A stretch of 64,000 nt of DNA from Enterobacter cloacae subsp. cloacae ATCC 13047 (GCF_000025565.1 NC_014121.1:2418001-2482000), one strand, 5' to 3'; positions 37,115 to 48,722 are shown, numbered from the stretch's first letter. Notes: generated by a model from the letters alone, not told the origin. Program-made: numbers and translations.

Positions 37115-38296
37115 ATGAAAAACGTCATGATAGTCGGGGCAACGCGAACGCCGATTGGCAGTTTTCGCGGTTCGCTCTCTCCCCTTTCCGCCGTTGAACT
37201 TGGTGCTGTCGCGGTGCGCCGCCTGCTTGAGGAGAGCTCGCTTTCGGCAGGTGACACAGACGAACTGATTTTTGGGCAGGTGCTGACGGCAGGCTGCGGA
37301 CAAAACCCGGCACGTCAGACGGCTATCGCCGCCGGACTGCCCGTCAGTACCCCTGCCACCACGGTCAATCTGGTCTGCGGCGCGGGGCTGAAGGCGGTAC
37401 AGCTTGCGGCACAGGCTATCCGCTGTGGAGACGCAGAGGTGGTGATCGCGGGCGGTCAGGAGAGCATGAGCAATGCCCCTTACCTACTGGATGGCGCCCG
37501 TTCCGGGCTGCGTTTTGGCCACACAGGCCTGCAGGACAGCATGATCGTCGACGGCCTGTGGGATGCGTTTAACGATTACCACATGGGGATCACTGCGGAA
37601 AACGTCGCCCGGCAGTACGGCATTTCACGCGAACAGCAGGATGCCTTCGCCGCCGGGTCACAGCAAAAGGCGGCGTCTGCCATCGAATCTGCTCGCTTTG
37701 AGGCCGAGATTACCCCTGTAACGGTGAAACAGGGCAAGAAGCCGCCATTGGTGATTCGTCATGACGAACAACCCCGGCCAGGAACCACCGCAGAACAGCT
37801 TGCGCAACTACGCCCCGCGTTTCGCCAGGAGGACGGCACGGTCACGGCGGGGAATGCCTCCACCCTGAACGATGGCGCCGCCGCGGTGTTGCTGATGAGC
37901 GAAGAAAAAGCGCGGGCGAGCGGACTACCGGTGCTGGGCCGGATCGTGAGCTACGCCGTTACCGGGGTTGACCCGTCCGTAATGGGCATCGGCCCCGTCA
38001 GCGCCTGCCAGACCGCGCTGGCGCGGGCAGGCTGGACGCTGGATGAGGTGGATCTCATCGAAGCCAACGAAGCTTTTGCCGCGCAGGCGCTGGCGGTTGG
38101 TAACCTGCTTGGCTGGGATGCGCGCAAGGTGAACGTTAACGGTGGCGCTATCGCGCTGGGCCATCCGATTGGTGCATCCGGCTGTCGGATCCTTGTGACG
38201 CTGCTGCATGAGATGCAGCGCCGTGACGCCAAAAAAGGGCTGGTCACTCTGTGCATAGGCGGCGGGCAAGGCATTGCGCTGACCGTCGAGCGTTAA
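37115..38296 (+). CDS. atoB: Acetyl-CoA C-acetyltransferase (thiolase)
   Basis: 393 residues. Cys88 in [11 protein letters not shown], His in [14 protein letters not shown] and the second Cys in LCIGGGQG form the thiolase catalytic set. Splits acetoacetyl-CoA into two acetyl-CoA, the last step of the pathway encoded here. TGAGGA precedes the ATG. Confidence 0.9.
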   Translation: MKNVMIVGATRTPIGSFRGSLSPLSAVELGAVAVRRLLEESSLSAGDTDELIFGQVLTAGCGQNPARQTAIAAGLPVSTPATTVNLVCGAGLKAVQLAAQAIRCGDAEVVIAGGQESMSNAPYLLDGARSGLRFGHTGLQDSMIVDGLWDAFNDYHMGITAENVARQYGISREQQDAFAAGSQQKAASAIESARFEAEITPVTVKQGKKPPLVIRHDEQPRPGTTAEQLAQLRPAFRQEDGTVTAGNASTLNDGAAAVLLMSEEKARASGLPVLGRIVSYAVTGVDPSVMGIGPVSACQTALARAGWTLDEVDLIEANEAFAAQALAVGNLLGWDARKVNVNGGAIALGHPIGASGCRILVTLLHEMQRRDAKKGLVTLCIGGGQGIALTVER

Positions 38297-38339
38297 ACCT
38301 CTCGTGAATACCCGAATATAACAACAGTAAGGAGTCGCA

Positions 38340-39731
38340 ATGAGTGTGTTAATTGCCCTGGCGGCGCTGGCGCTGCTGATGCTGGCGGCCTATCGCGGAT
38401 ATAGCGTTATTCTTTTTGCGCCCATTGCGGCGCTGGGTGCCGTGCTGTTAACCGACCCGGGCGCTGTCGGCCCGACGTTTACCGGCCTGTTTATGGAAAA
38501 GATGGTGGGCTTCGTCAAGCTCTACTTCCCGGTGTTCCTGCTGGGCGCCGTGTTTGGCAAGCTGATTGAACTCTCCGGCTTCTCACGCTCCATTGTTGCC
38601 GCAGCGATTCAAATCCTTGGCCGCCGCCACGCCATTCCGGTGATTGTGCTGGTCTGCGCACTGTTAACCTACGGCGGCGTGTCGCTCTTTGTGGTGGCGT
38701 TTGCCGTTTATCCTTTCGCCGCCGAACTGTTTCGCCAGAGCGGGATCCCCAAACGGCTGATCCCGGCGACCGTGGCGCTGGGGGCGTTCTCGTTCACCAT
38801 GGACGCCCTGCCCGGCACGCCGCAGATCCAGAATATTATCCCCACCAGCTTCTTCGGCACTAATGCCTGGGCTGCCCCCTGGCTGGGGCTGATTGGCTCG
38901 CTGTTTATTATCTGCTTTGGCCTGCTCTGGCTGGAGCGCCAGCGGCGGAAAGCGCTAAATAACAATGAAGGTTACGGCACGGATCTGAAAAACGAACCGG
39001 AAACGCCGGACAACATTAACCTTCCCCATCCGCTGATTGCGATTTCCCCCCTGCTGGTGGTGGGGATCCTCAACCTGCTGTTTACCCGCTGGATCCCCGG
39101 CTGGTATGGCACCAGCCACGAGCTGACCCTGCCCGGACTGGCAAAGCCGATTGTGACCGAGGTCAGCAAGATCACCGCCATCTGGGCCGTGGAAGCTGCG
39201 CTGATTTCCGGTATCGTGCTGGTGCTGATCTTTGGCTTTCGCAACATCCGGGGACGTCTGGCGGAAGGCAGCCGGACGGCAGTGAGCGGCGCGATCCTGG
39301 CGGCGATGAATACCGCCTCGGAATATGGTTTCGGTGCAGTTATCGCCGCCCTGCCCGGCTTTCTGGTCTTATCCCACGCGCTGGCGGCTATTCCGAACCC
39401 GTTACTGAATGAAGCGATCAGCGTGACCGTTCTCGCCGGGATCACCGGTTCGGCTTCAGGTGGGATGAGCATTGCGCTGGCGGCCATGGCAGACAGCTTT
39501 GTCGCCGCCGCCCATGCCGCGAATATTCCGCTGGAGGTCCTGCACCGGGTGGCTTCTATGGCCAGCGGTGGCATGGATACACTCCCCCATAACGGCGCGG
39601 TGATTACGCTGCTGGCCATCACCGGTCTTAGCCATCGTCAGGCCTATGGCGGTATTTTCGCCATCACGATCATCAAAAGTCTGGCGGTGCTTTTTGTCAT
39701 TGCCGTGTTCTATCTCACCGGCATTGTGTAA
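38340..39731 (+). CDS. GntP-family permease, probably for hydroxybutyrate or acetoacetate
   Basis: 463 residues, about 12 membrane helices. Recognised by the GntP family pattern: LYFPVFLLGAVFGKLIELSG, DALPGTPQIQN and the C-terminal ASGGMDTLPHNGAVITLL. The family carries gluconate and other small acids; members in hydroxybutyrate operons import D-3-hydroxybutyrate. AAGGAG lies seven bases upstream. Substrate is inferred from the operon. Confidence 0.82.
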   Translation: MSVLIALAALALLMLAAYRGYSVILFAPIAALGAVLLTDPGAVGPTFTGLFMEKMVGFVKLYFPVFLLGAVFGKLIELSGFSRSIVAAAIQILGRRHAIPVIVLVCALLTYGGVSLFVVAFAVYPFAAELFRQSGIPKRLIPATVALGAFSFTMDALPGTPQIQNIIPTSFFGTNAWAAPWLGLIGSLFIICFGLLWLERQRRKALNNNEGYGTDLKNEPETPDNINLPHPLIAISPLLVVGILNLLFTRWIPGWYGTSHELTLPGLAKPIVTEVSKITAIWAVEAALISGIVLVLIFGFRNIRGRLAEGSRTAVSGAILAAMNTASEYGFGAVIAALPGFLVLSHALAAIPNPLLNEAISVTVLAGITGSASGGMSIALAAMADSFVAAAHAANIPLEVLHRVASMASGGMDTLPHNGAVITLLAITGLSHRQAYGGIFAITIIKSLAVLFVIAVFYLTGIV

Positions 39732-39741
39732 GGAGAATAAA

Positions 39742-40512
39742 ATGAATCTGAACGGTAAAACGGCGCTGGTGACCGGCTCGACCAGCGGTATTGGTCTGGG
39801 CATCGCCCGCGTACTGGCAAAGGCCGGAGCGCAGCTGATCCTCAACGGTTTTGGCGACAGTGACGCAGCAAGAGAAGAGATCGCCCGGCTGGGGAAAAAA
39901 CCGGGCTATCACGATGCAGATCTGCGTGACGCCCTGCAAATCGATGCGATGATGCGCTACGCCGACACGCAGTTCGGCGGGGTGGATATTCTTATCAATA
40001 ATGCCGGCATACAGCATGTCGCCCCGGTTGAGGCGTTCCCGGTGGAGAAATGGAACGACATTATTGCCATTAACCTGTCGTCGGTGTTTCACACCAGCCG
40101 ACTGGCGCTGCCTGCAATGCGCGAGAAAAACTGGGGACGCATCATTAATATCGCCTCCGTGCATGGGCTGGTGGCGTCAAAAGAGAAGTCAGCCTATGTC
40201 GCCGCCAAGCATGGGGTGGTCGGTTTTACAAAATCCCTGGCGCTGGAGACTGCCCGCACCGGTATTACTGCTAACGCCATCTGCCCGGGATGGGTACTTA
40301 CGCCGCTGGTTCAGCAGCAGATCGACAAACGTATCGCAGAAGGTGTGCCTGCGGATCGGGCGCGCGAGCAGTTGCTTGCGGAGAAACAGCCATCAGGAGA
40401 GTTTGTTACGCCAGAACAGCTGGGTGAACTGGCGCTGTTTTTATGTAGCGACAGCGCCGTGCACGTGCGGGGCGCGGCATGGAATATGGACGGCGGGTGG
40501 GTCGCCCAGTGA
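39742..40512 (+). CDS. bdhA: 3-hydroxybutyrate dehydrogenase
   Basis: 256 residues, short-chain dehydrogenase. NAD site GSTSGIG, NNAG, catalytic Ser in NIASVHG and Tyr-x3-Lys in YVAAKHG. The segment VHGLVASKEKSAYVAAKHGV and the C-terminal GAAWNMDGGWVAQ are typical of D-3-hydroxybutyrate dehydrogenase. Oxidises hydroxybutyrate to acetoacetate. Last gene of the operon, AAGGAG upstream. Confidence 0.88.
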   Translation: MNLNGKTALVTGSTSGIGLGIARVLAKAGAQLILNGFGDSDAAREEIARLGKKPGYHDADLRDALQIDAMMRYADTQFGGVDILINNAGIQHVAPVEAFPVEKWNDIIAINLSSVFHTSRLALPAMREKNWGRIINIASVHGLVASKEKSAYVAAKHGVVGFTKSLALETARTGITANAICPGWVLTPLVQQQIDKRIAEGVPADRAREQLLAEKQPSGEFVTPEQLGELALFLCSDSAVHVRGAAWNMDGGWVAQ

Positions 40513-40518
40513 CGTATC

Positions 40519-40545
40519 GGCCAGGCAAGCCTGTGCTTCCCGGCC
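40519..40545. repeat. Imperfect hairpin between bdhA and selO
   Basis: GGCCAGGCAAGC, CTGT, GCTTCCCGGCC: a stem with one bulge and one mismatch, REP-like, between convergent genes. May act as a terminator for both; no T-run. Confidence 0.45.
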
Positions 40546-40551
40546 ATAACA

Positions 40552-41994
40552 TTAGCTTGAGCAGCTGACCTCCAGCCGCTTGCCCCAGTCAGGCGGGCGG
40601 CTGACATAATCGTCGTCCCGGTCGGCAAACGGCGTGCGCAACGCTACGTGCAGCCGGTGTAATTCCGCATATTCACCTTGCTCCGCCTGCTCAATCGCCC
40701 GCTGCGCCAGCCAGTTGCGCAAGACCATCGCCGGGTTCGCCGCGTTCATCTGCGCCTGCCGGGTCGCGTCATCCACCTGCTCTTGTTGCAGGCGCGCGCG
40801 GTAAGTGGCAAACCAGTCGTCAAACGCCTGTCGGTCGATAAACTCATCGCGCAGCGGTGAGGCAGCGCTATGCTGCTCTGTCTGGCCGAGCATACGGAAG
40901 GTACGGGTATAGTCGCTGCCCTCACGCGCCATGAGCGCAAACAAGCCATTCAGAATAGTGTTATCGCCCTTCTCCTGCGTCATCAGCCCCAGCTTGTTGC
41001 GCATCAGCGTGCCGTATTCGCGCAGCAATGTCTCCTGATAGCCGTCGAGCGCATCATTCAGGGCATCAACGTCGATAAACGGCGACAGGGATTGCGCCAG
41101 ACGCTGCAGATTCCACAGCCCCACCGCCGGCTGATTGTCAAAGCTGTAGCGCCCCTGATAGTCCGAGTGGTTGCAGATATACCCCGGCTGATAGTCATCG
41201 AGAAAACCAAACGGACCGTAATCAAAGGTCAGCCCCAGAATTGACATGTTGTCGGTGTTCATCACGCCATGAGCAAAGCCTACGGACTGCCAGCGGGCAA
41301 TCATGATTGCCGTGCGGGCAACCACATCCCGGAACCAGAGGTGGTATTTGTCGGCCTCGTCCTGTAACTGCGGCCAGTGCCGTCGGATGGCGTAATCGGC
41401 AAGCTGGCGTACGTTTTCCGGCTCGCGGCGATAATAAAAGTGTTCAAAATGGCCGAAACGCAGATGGCTTTGCGCAATGCGCATCAGCATCGCGCCTTTT
41501 TCTACCGTTTCGCGGACCACCGGGGTGTCACTGGTCACTATCGTCAGCGCGCGCGTGGTGGGAATACCCAGCGCATGCATCGCTTCCGACGCCAGACTTT
41601 CACGGATGGTTGAGCGCAGTACCGCGCGCCCGTCGCCCATGCGTGAATAGGGTGTGAGACCCGCCCCTTTCAGGTGCCAGTCGACCGTCTCTCCGCCGGG
41701 GAGCTGTTGTTCGCCGAGCAGGATCCCACGGCCGTCCCCCAGCTGTCCCGCCCAGACGCCAAACTGGTGTCCGCTATAGACCTGAGCGAGGGGCTGCATG
41801 CCATCGAGCAGCGTTTCCCCTCCCCAGACGCCCGCGCCGTCTGAAGGCTGGAACATTTCCGGTGGGATAGCCAGGTCGTTCGCCAGCGAATCGTTATGCC
41901 AGACAAGACGGGAATGATGTAATGGTGTTGGTTTGAGTGCGGTATAAAAACCCGGCAACTCGTCATGCCAGTGCGCAGTAAAAGACAGGGTCAT
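40552..41994 (-). CDS. selO: Protein adenylyltransferase SelO (YdiU)
   Basis: 480 residues, close to the 478 of E. coli YdiU. A pseudokinase that transfers AMP to Ser, Thr or Tyr of proteins under oxidative stress. Conserved: [18 protein letters not shown], the ATP-site Lys in [22 protein letters not shown] (in parts), [12 protein letters not shown] and DYGPFGFLD. Carries the C-terminal Cys pair region (SCSS). E. coli places it directly after ydiE; here about 11 kb of accessory operons intervene. Confidence 0.92.
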   Translation of the reverse strand: MTLSFTAHWHDELPGFYTALKPTPLHHSRLVWHNDSLANDLAIPPEMFQPSDGAGVWGGETLLDGMQPLAQVYSGHQFGVWAGQLGDGRGILLGEQQLPGGETVDWHLKGAGLTPYSRMGDGRAVLRSTIRESLASEAMHALGIPTTRALTIVTSDTPVVRETVEKGAMLMRIAQSHLRFGHFEHFYYRREPENVRQLADYAIRRHWPQLQDEADKYHLWFRDVVARTAIMIARWQSVGFAHGVMNTDNMSILGLTFDYGPFGFLDDYQPGYICNHSDYQGRYSFDNQPAVGLWNLQRLAQSLSPFIDVDALNDALDGYQETLLREYGTLMRNKLGLMTQEKGDNTILNGLFALMAREGSDYTRTFRMLGQTEQHSAASPLRDEFIDRQAFDDWFATYRARLQQEQVDDATRQAQMNAANPAMVLRNWLAQRAIEQAEQGEYAELHRLHVALRTPFADRDDDYVSRPPDWGKRLEVSCSS

Positions 41995-42058
41995 AAGTCC
42001 TCCTGCTTTTAGTGTAGAGGGTTTACCCGGACTTAAACACGGGCGAAAGAAAGGGTTA

Positions 42059-42769
42059 TCACTGAACCAGCGTGGTGACGCGCTCTGCAGTTACGGCAGG
42101 CCACAGCGCCCCCTGCATGGCACCAAAATTGAAGGATAAAACGCGCTGCAACAGGGCATGATCGTCAATACCGGCGACGAGCACAGACTGACAATGTGAC
42201 GTTATTTGCCACAGAATAGCGCGCATAAAGGGCTCAAAAGAAAGCGCTGCCGCGTGCTGCTGGATAAACCCTTTGTCCAGAATGACACGTTTAAACAAAC
42301 CATCATAAACGGCTTTAAGCGAGGCTTCACCGGCACCAAAGTTTGCCAGCACTAGCGGAAAATGAATCGCCATTCTCGCCAGTTCAGGATCGTCTTTTCC
42401 GTTATTTAAACCTGGATAATTCTCATTAACAGTAAACTCAAGAAACGGATAACGCTCAAGTATTGAAACAGCGTTCCCATTACTTAATAAAAACTCAACT
42501 ATTACAGGTGTAATATTGATCCATGCAATTAACTGATGCTGAATAAAAAACAGTTTGCAGGTATCAAGCAATTGCAGTTTTTCTTGAAACAGCGCTAACT
42601 CTTCTGCCGGCGTCAGACGTGGGATAACGAGTTCAGTGGGGATCCGTACAACGCTGCCGACGCCAGTAAAGTTAACCGTCACCTCTAATCCTTTAAGCTC
42701 ACCGGCATTATTGCGGGCAGGCTGGAGCAACAGCTCAGACTGGTAGGCATTATCTAACGTAATAATCAT
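42059..42769 (-). CDS. ydiV: YdiV, EAL-like anti-FlhDC factor
   Basis: 236 residues (E. coli 237). A degenerate EAL domain lacking the EAL and DDFGTG metal ligands. In Salmonella it binds FlhD and blocks flagellar gene activation under poor nutrition. Matches at [58 protein letters not shown] (read in parts) and the C-terminal ITTLVQ-like VTTLVQ. Standing alone with an AT-rich upstream region. Confidence 0.88.
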   Translation of the reverse strand: MIITLDNAYQSELLLQPARNNAGELKGLEVTVNFTGVGSVVRIPTELVIPRLTPAEELALFQEKLQLLDTCKLFFIQHQLIAWINITPVIVEFLLSNGNAVSILERYPFLEFTVNENYPGLNNGKDDPELARMAIHFPLVLANFGAGEASLKAVYDGLFKRVILDKGFIQQHAAALSFEPFMRAILWQITSHCQSVLVAGIDDHALLQRVLSFNFGAMQGALWPAVTAERVTTLVQ

Positions 42770-43004
42770 TGCACTCGCCCCGCATTAAAGATGAGAGAGG
42801 ACATCCTGGAGCAATTGCTGACACAATTCCACTGTCTTGATTTTAATAAGTTTAATTTCATTAGATCCGTATTAATTTTCAGATTTATCCCTGAATCTAA
42901 AATAATCTTATCCTGGTTGCTGCGTAATAGCCAGTTTTAGATAAAACAGACACATAAGGACATAAGTAATTTGTTGTAAATTTAACTTTAATCATCTTAT
43001 TTGC

Positions 43005-43038
43005 AAAAAAACGGCATGGTTTAATTGTGCCATGCCGT
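43005..43038 (-). terminator. Terminator of the btuCED-nlpC side
   Basis: ACGGCATGG and CCATGCCGT arms, loop about 10 bases, with T6 on the minus strand; 24 bases beyond the nlpC stop. Confidence 0.85.
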
Positions 43039-43062
43039 CAGAAATGCGTGGTCGGTGGCGGA

Positions 43063-43527
43063 CTAAATACGTCGTGCCTGCCAGAAATTTTTACGCCAGT
43101 AAACATTATCGAGGGAAGAACGCATCACCCCACGACTGGTCGAGGCATGAATAAACTGGTTATCCGTATCATAAATGCCAACATGCAGACCACTTTCACC
43201 CGAGCCGGTTTTGAAAAAAACCAGGTCGCCGGGTAACAACTCATCTTTATCAATTTCGGTACCGATTTCAGCCTGTTTGCGCGTTTCGCGTGGAAGCTGC
43301 AAATCAAACTTATCCCGGAACGTCATCAGCACGAAGCCGGAGCAATCCACCCCACCGCGACTCATGCCACCGTAGCGATACGGTGTCCCGCGCCAGTTGC
43401 TCAGCTGATCGTTCAGGCTGGCAATCACGGTGATTGAATCTGAAAGTCGTGGGTTAGGCGGCGGTGCGCGATGGCTACTGCATCCCGCAAGAAATAACGC
43501 TGCCACCATGAGAAACCAGAATCGCAT
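43063..43527 (-). CDS. nlpC: NlpC/P60 family lipoprotein
   Basis: 154 residues. Signal peptide with lipobox LAGC (Cys16), then the cysteine peptidase domain: Cys in GVDCSGFVLMTF, His in SGLHVGIYDTDNQFIHA and a further polar residue downstream. Likely an outer membrane-anchored cell wall peptidase. Same place next to btuD as in E. coli. Confidence 0.92.
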   Translation of the reverse strand: MRFWFLMVAALFLAGCSSHRAPPPNPRLSDSITVIASLNDQLSNWRGTPYRYGGMSRGGVDCSGFVLMTFRDKFDLQLPRETRKQAEIGTEIDKDELLPGDLVFFKTGSGESGLHVGIYDTDNQFIHASTSRGVMRSSLDNVYWRKNFWQARRI

Positions 43528-43601
43528 GTCCAGACGAATCCTCTGCTTTTTTTATTCTTTTCGTAATTTAGCGTGCAATGGCGCTAACAGGCAAGAAACG
43601 G

Positions 43602-44357
43602 TTACTCGTGTGCGGTAGAAATCAGCATCTTATGCCCTTCGATATCCAGCCTGCGGAACGGCATATGGTAAGCACGAGCGAGATTTGGCGGCGTAAGGAC
43701 GCTATCACGCGTGCCGCTGGCAATCATCTTCCCGCGCGCCAGAAGCCAGACGCTGTGCGCATGGCGCAGCGTATGGTTCAGGTCATGGCTGCTCATCACC
43801 ACGGCAATGCCTTGTCGACACAGCGCGCTGAGGAGCGTGTCCAGCGCCGCCTGTTGCGCCACGTCCAGACCACTCATCGGCTCGTCCAGCAACAACAGTC
43901 GCCCGTGAGGGTTGCCCGCCGGATGGATCTGAAGGATCACCGCCGCCAGACGGACGCGCTGCCACTCGCCACCGGAAAGCTGGCTGGCATGCCGGGAAAG
44001 TTTGTCCTCTAACCCCAACGCCGCCGCCACTTCGGTGAGCAGCGCGGTCTGCTGTTTATCGTGCAGATGCAGCATCAGATAGTGCCAGACCGGCATCGCA
44101 AACGGCGGGACCTGCTGCTGAACAAGGTAGCTCCGCCGGTGCGCCAGCGCGACCGCCGACCAGTCACTCAGGGGGCTATCGAGCAAGGTGATCGAGCCTG
44201 GCCCGACTGTCAGCCCCGCCATGCGCGCCAGCAGCGTACTCTTCCCTGCCCCGTTCGGCCCCACCAGATGCAGGATTTCACCTGCACGGATGGCCGCCGT
44301 CACCGGCTCCAGACGCCCCGTCTCGGCAACGTCCGTGAGCTGCATCAGCTGCGTCAT
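43602..44357 (-). CDS. btuD: Vitamin B12 ABC transporter ATPase BtuD
   Basis: 251 residues. Walker [10 protein letters not shown], signature [13 protein letters not shown], Walker [13 protein letters not shown], switch His in SSHDLN. Partner of BtuC in cobalamin import. Its ATG overlaps the btuE stop. Confidence 0.93.
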   Translation of the reverse strand: MTQLMQLTDVAETGRLEPVTAAIRAGEILHLVGPNGAGKSTLLARMAGLTVGPGSITLLDSPLSDWSAVALAHRRSYLVQQQVPPFAMPVWHYLMLHLHDKQQTALLTEVAAALGLEDKLSRHASQLSGGEWQRVRLAAVILQIHPAGNPHGRLLLLDEPMSGLDVAQQAALDTLLSALCRQGIAVVMSSHDLNHTLRHAHSVWLLARGKMIASGTRDSVLTPPNLARAYHMPFRRLDIEGHKMLISTAHE

Positions 44358-44908
44358 TATTTCGCCAGCGCCAGCTTGATTGACTCCATGACGATAGGAT
44401 CTTCAGGCGTCATATCCGGAGAAAAACGCTGAACGACCTGGCCGTCACGACCAATCAGGAATTTTTCGAAATTCCACAGGATGTCGTCCGGATAGAGCGG
44501 TGCTCGCCCTTTGCTGGCCATACGCTCGTAAAAGCCACTGCCTTCCGGTGCCACGGCGGTCGGCGCGGCGGCCACCAGTTTGGCGTACAGCGGGTGACGA
44601 TTTTCGCCATTCACATCAATTTTGCTGAACATCGGGAACGTCACGCCATAGGTGGTGCTGCAAAACGTTTTGATCTCCTCTTCGCTGCCCGGCTCCTGAC
44701 CCAGGAACTGATTGCACGGGAAGCCCAGCACGATAAAGCCGTCTTTCTCCCAGGCTTTCTGAATGTTCTCCAGCTGCTCGTACTGCGGCGTCAGACCACA
44801 TTTGGAGGCCACGTTCACAATGAGCAACACGTTGCCTTTGTAGCGTTCCAGGGTGGTTTTGTCCCCGTCGATGGTGGTCACTTCGGTATTCAGAATATCA
44901 GACTGCAT
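44357..44908 (-). CDS. btuE: Glutathione peroxidase-like protein BtuE
   Basis: 183 residues, E. coli length. Active-site Cys37 in [16 protein letters not shown], plus [12 protein letters not shown] and [14 protein letters not shown] thioredoxin-dependent peroxidase; despite its name it is not needed for B12 transport. Located between btuC and btuD. Confidence 0.92.
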   Translation of the reverse strand: MQSDILNTEVTTIDGDKTTLERYKGNVLLIVNVASKCGLTPQYEQLENIQKAWEKDGFIVLGFPCNQFLGQEPGSEEEIKTFCSTTYGVTFPMFSKIDVNGENRHPLYAKLVAAAPTAVAPEGSGFYERMASKGRAPLYPDDILWNFEKFLIGRDGQVVQRFSPDMTPEDPIVMESIKLALAK

Positions 44909-44930
44909 AGCATTTCCTCAGGTTATCGAT

Positions 44931-45912
44931 TTAACGTCCAGCTTTTAATAGTAGCCAGATAAACACCGGCGCGCCCAGCGTGGCGGTGACCACACCGATG
45001 GGCAACTCAGCGGCGTTCAGGGCGAGCCTGGCGATGATATCCGCCACCAGCAGCGTTGCCGCACCGGCCACTGCCGAGGCGGGAAGTAAGATTCGATGGT
45101 CGGTGGTGCCACACAGACGCAGCATGTGCGGGATAACCAGCCCGATAAAGCCAATCGCCCCCGCCAGCGCCACGCTCACTCCCACCAGCCAGCCGATTGC
45201 AATCACCAGCGCGTTGCGCCAGACGCCAATCGGCATCCCGAGCTGGCGGGCTGAGGTTTCACCAAGAGCGAGAATATTCAGCGGCTGCGACTGCATGCCC
45301 GCCCACAGTATGACCGGGACCAGCAGCACCATCAGCCAGCCCTGCCGCCAGTCTACGCCGCCAAACCCGCCCATCATCCAGTACATCAGCTGACGCAGAT
45401 CGAACGAGGTGGAGAAGTAGACCGCCCAGGTCATCAACGCGCTGCAGATGATCCCCAACGCAACCCCGGCAAGCAGCAGCCGACTGGTTGATAAATGGCG
45501 TCGTGCGAAGCGCAGAAGAATGAGGGTGATCAGCAATGCCCCGAGAATGGCGCTTAGGCTAACGCCCCAGGGGGGAAAGCGCCCCACCGCCGAGCATCAC
45601 CGCGGCAATCAGCCCTACACCGGCGCCATTTGAGACACCGAGCAGCCCCGGCTCTGCCAGAGGGTTTTCAAACAACGCCTGCATAATGGTGCCTGAGAGC
45701 GCCAGCGCGGCACCGACCAGGATCACCGCCAGCGTGCGCGGCAGACGAATTTGCCAGACGAAAAGCTGCCCTTCAGGACCAAACCAGCGTGCCGGGCTTA
45801 GCCACTGGTCGCCGGCACACAGGCTGAAACCGGCGGCAACAAAAAGCAGCAGCACCAGCAAAAGCAGGCGGCGTCGATCGGAACGCTGTTGGCGATGGGC
45901 AAAATCAAGCAT
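44931..45912 (-). pseudogene. btuC: Vitamin B12 ABC permease BtuC, one-base frameshift
   Basis: Two frames give complete BtuC. The N-terminal frame from 45912 has [19 protein letters not shown] and [16 protein letters not shown], then ends early at [10 protein letters not shown]. The second frame resumes at [15 protein letters not shown] and runs to the conserved [15 protein letters not shown]. The break lies in a G6/A3 run (45570-45578, coding CTTTCCCCCC). Total span 982 nt; one base less gives 326 residues, exactly as E. coli. Probably a homopolymer error. About ten membrane helices, FecCD family. Confidence 0.9.
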
Positions 45913-45976
45913 GTGTACGGTTTTATTAGCGTGAGATGTAATTGATTTTACGGCGGGTTTGCCAGCGAGAGCAAAG

Positions 45977-46003
45977 AAAAAAGGCCGCGAGAGCGGCCTT
46001 TTT
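45977..46003 (-). terminator. Terminator after ihfA
   Basis: GGCCGC-GAGA-GCGGCC with A6 on one side and T5 on the other, 12 bases beyond the ihfA stop; may work in both directions. Confidence 0.85.
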
Positions 46004-46015
46004 AGTTAGTTCATA

Positions 46016-46315
46016 TTACTCTGTTTTGGGCGTTGCGTTTTCGACACGGCTTTTTAACTTCTGTCCGGGTCTGAAGGTCACCACGCGGCGGGCTGTAATG
46101 GGAATATCTTCCCCCGTCTTCGGGTTACGGCCCGGACGTTGGTTTTTGTCTCGCAAATCAAAATTGCCAAAGCCGGAGAGTTTTACCTGCTCACCATTTT
46201 CCAGAGCACGACGGATCTCTTCGAAAAACAGCTCTACCAGCTCTTTGGCATCCCGTTTGCTAAGCCCAAGCTTATCAAACAGATATTCTGACATTTCAGC
46301 TTTTGTAAGCGCCAT
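46016..46315 (-). CDS. ihfA: Integration host factor alpha subunit
   Basis: 99 residues, as E. coli. DNA-bending protein with the beta-arm [20 protein letters not shown] and [16 protein letters not shown]. Pairs with IhfB. Follows pheT by four bases, as in E. coli, so part of the pheMST-ihfA transcript. IHF also assists sigma54 promoters such as the one proposed for fdhF. Confidence 0.95.
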   Translation of the reverse strand: MALTKAEMSEYLFDKLGLSKRDAKELVELFFEEIRRALENGEQVKLSGFGNFDLRDKNQRPGRNPKTGEDIPITARRVVTFRPGQKLKSRVENATPKTE

Positions 46316-46319
46316 AGGT

Positions 46320-48707
46320 TCAATCCCTCAATGATGCCTGGAATCGCTCTTTTAATGCCTCTACACATTTGGCGACGGTAGCGGCAATCTCCTCTTCTTC
46401 GAGTGTACGGCTGGTATCCTGAAGGATAAGGCTGATAGCGAGGCTCTTGAAACCTTCTGCTACGCCCTTGCCGCGGTACACGTCAAATAAGTTTACGCCA
46501 ACTACCTGATTTACGCCAACTTTCTTACACTCGGCCAAAATATCTGCTGCAGGCACGTTTTCAGCGACCACAACCGCGATATCACGGCGGTTTGCCGGGA
46601 AGCGAGAGACGTCCTGCGCCTGTGGAATCACGCGGTCTGCAACCGGACTCCATTCCAGCTCAAACACGATGGTACGGCCGTTCAGGTCCAGTTTACGTTC
46701 CAGCTCAGGATGAACAACGCCAATAAAACCAATGCGTTTGCCCGCTAAATAGATAGCCGCACTTTGACCCGGATGGAGCGCCGGAATGGCTTCTGCACGG
46801 AATTTAATTTCAGATAATTTACCGGTCAGATCGAGAATTGCTTCCAGATCGCCCTTCATATCGTAGAAATCAACCGTGCCTTTTGCCAGGTCCCAGTGCT
46901 CTTCATAGCGATTACCGCTGATGGCGCCAGCCAGCATGAGATCCTGACGGATGCCTAAATTTGCCTGATTATCCGGCACAAAGCGCAAACCGCTTTCGAA
47001 AATTCGCACACGGTTTTGCTGACGATTCTGGTTGTAGACAATCGTGCCCAGCAGGCCGGTCCACAGAGACAGGCGCATTGCCGACATCTCGCTGGAGATC
47101 GGGCTTGGCAGGATCAGCGCTTCCTGGCCTGGATGGATCAGCTGCTGCAGCTTAGGATCGACAAAACTGTAGGTGATCACTTCCTGATAACCTTTGTCGT
47201 TCAGCATGGTTTTCACACGCTTCAGGGAGAGATCGGCTTCACGGTGGGAGCCCATCACCAGACCGGCCTGTACCGGCTCGTCAGGGATGTTGTTGTAGCC
47301 GTAGACGCGGGCCACTTCTTCCACCAGATCTTCTTCAATCTCCATGTCGAAACGCCATGATGGCGCAACGGCTTTCCACTCGTCCTGTCCTTCCGTCACG
47401 TCGCAACCCAGACGCTTCAGAATATCGGTGACCTGTGCATCGGCAACGTGGTGGCCAATCAGGCGATCCAATTTGCTGCGACGCAGGGTAATGGTCGCGC
47501 GCTTCGGCAGGGTGTTTTCGTTGGTCACATCAATAACCGGGCCCGCTTCGCCGCCGCAGATGTCGATCAGCAGACGGGTCGCACGTTCCATCGCTTTGTA
47601 CTGCAGCGCCGGGTCAACGCCGCGCTCGTAGCGGTGAGAGGCATCGGTGTGCAGACCATGACGACGTGCGCGACCGGTAATAGAGAGCGGGCTGAAGAAG
47701 GCACATTCCAGCAGAACGTTTTGCGTTTCATCGTTCACGCCAGAGTGTTCGCCACCGAAGATGCCGCCCATCGCCAGCGCCTTACCGTGATCGGCAATCA
47801 CCAGCGTGTCGGCATTCAGTTTTGCTTCGCTGCCGTCCAGCAGAACCAGGTTTTCACCCTCTTTCGCCATACGCACGATAATCCCGCCGTCGATACGATC
47901 TTTATCGAACGCGTGCATTGGCTGGCCCAGTTCCAGCAGAACATAGTTGGTCACGTCAACAACCGCATCGATAGAACGGATACCGCAGCGACGCAGTTTT
48001 TCTTTCATCCACAGCGGGGTTGGCGCTTTGACGTTGATACCTTTCACTACACGACCGAGGTAGCGTGGGCAGGCCTCAGGCGCGTCTACCTGAATAGGCA
48101 GCACGTCGCTGATGGTAGCAGCAACCGGGGCGATTTCCGGCGCGTTCAGTTCGGTCTGGTTCAGCACCGCAACATCGCGAGCCACGCCGATAATCCCTAA
48201 GCAGTCTGCACGGTTTGGCGTCACGCTGATTTCGATGGTGTTGTCATCGAGCTTCAGGTATTCGCGGATATCGGTGCCGATTGGCGCATCCAGCGGCAGT
48301 TCAATAATGCCGTTGTGATCGTCGGAAATACCCAGCTCGGAGAACGAGCACAGCATGCCTTCAGACGGCTCGCCGCGCAGTTTGGCCGCTTTAATTTTGA
48401 AATCGCCCGGCAGCACAGCGCCGACAGTCGCCACGGCCACTTTCAGGCCCTGACGGCAGTTTGGCGCGCCGCAGACGATATCCAGCAGACGATCGCCACC
48501 CACATTAACTTTGGTGACGCGCAATTTGTCAGCGTTAGGATGCTGACCACATTCAACCACTTCGCCCACAACCACGCCGGTGAAGGCGCCAGAAACCGGC
48601 TCTACACCGTCAACTTCCAGACCCGCCATGGTGATCTGGTTGGAAAGCGCTTCGCTGTCCAGCGTGGTGTTCACCCATTCGCGTAACCACAGTTCACTGA
48701 ATTTCAT
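46320..48707 (-). CDS. pheT: Phenylalanyl-tRNA synthetase beta subunit
   Basis: 795 residues. N-terminal tRNA-binding (EMAP-like) domain (about 40-150), B3/B4 editing domain, B5 and the C-terminal ferredoxin-fold anticodon-binding domain ([12 protein letters not shown] onward). Forms an alpha2beta2 enzyme with PheS, whose gene ends 15 bases upstream. Confidence 0.96.
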   Translation of the reverse strand: MKFSELWLREWVNTTLDSEALSNQITMAGLEVDGVEPVSGAFTGVVVGEVVECGQHPNADKLRVTKVNVGGDRLLDIVCGAPNCRQGLKVAVATVGAVLPGDFKIKAAKLRGEPSEGMLCSFSELGISDDHNGIIELPLDAPIGTDIREYLKLDDNTIEISVTPNRADCLGIIGVARDVAVLNQTELNAPEIAPVAATISDVLPIQVDAPEACPRYLGRVVKGINVKAPTPLWMKEKLRRCGIRSIDAVVDVTNYVLLELGQPMHAFDKDRIDGGIIVRMAKEGENLVLLDGSEAKLNADTLVIADHGKALAMGGIFGGEHSGVNDETQNVLLECAFFSPLSITGRARRHGLHTDASHRYERGVDPALQYKAMERATRLLIDICGGEAGPVIDVTNENTLPKRATITLRRSKLDRLIGHHVADAQVTDILKRLGCDVTEGQDEWKAVAPSWRFDMEIEEDLVEEVARVYGYNNIPDEPVQAGLVMGSHREADLSLKRVKTMLNDKGYQEVITYSFVDPKLQQLIHPGQEALILPSPISSEMSAMRLSLWTGLLGTIVYNQNRQQNRVRIFESGLRFVPDNQANLGIRQDLMLAGAISGNRYEEHWDLAKGTVDFYDMKGDLEAILDLTGKLSEIKFRAEAIPALHPGQSAAIYLAGKRIGFIGVVHPELERKLDLNGRTIVFELEWSPVADRVIPQAQDVSRFPANRRDIAVVVAENVPAADILAECKKVGVNQVVGVNLFDVYRGKGVAEGFKSLAISLILQDTSRTLEEEEIAATVAKCVEALKERFQASLRD

Positions 48708-48722
48708 TGTTCTGTCCTGCCC

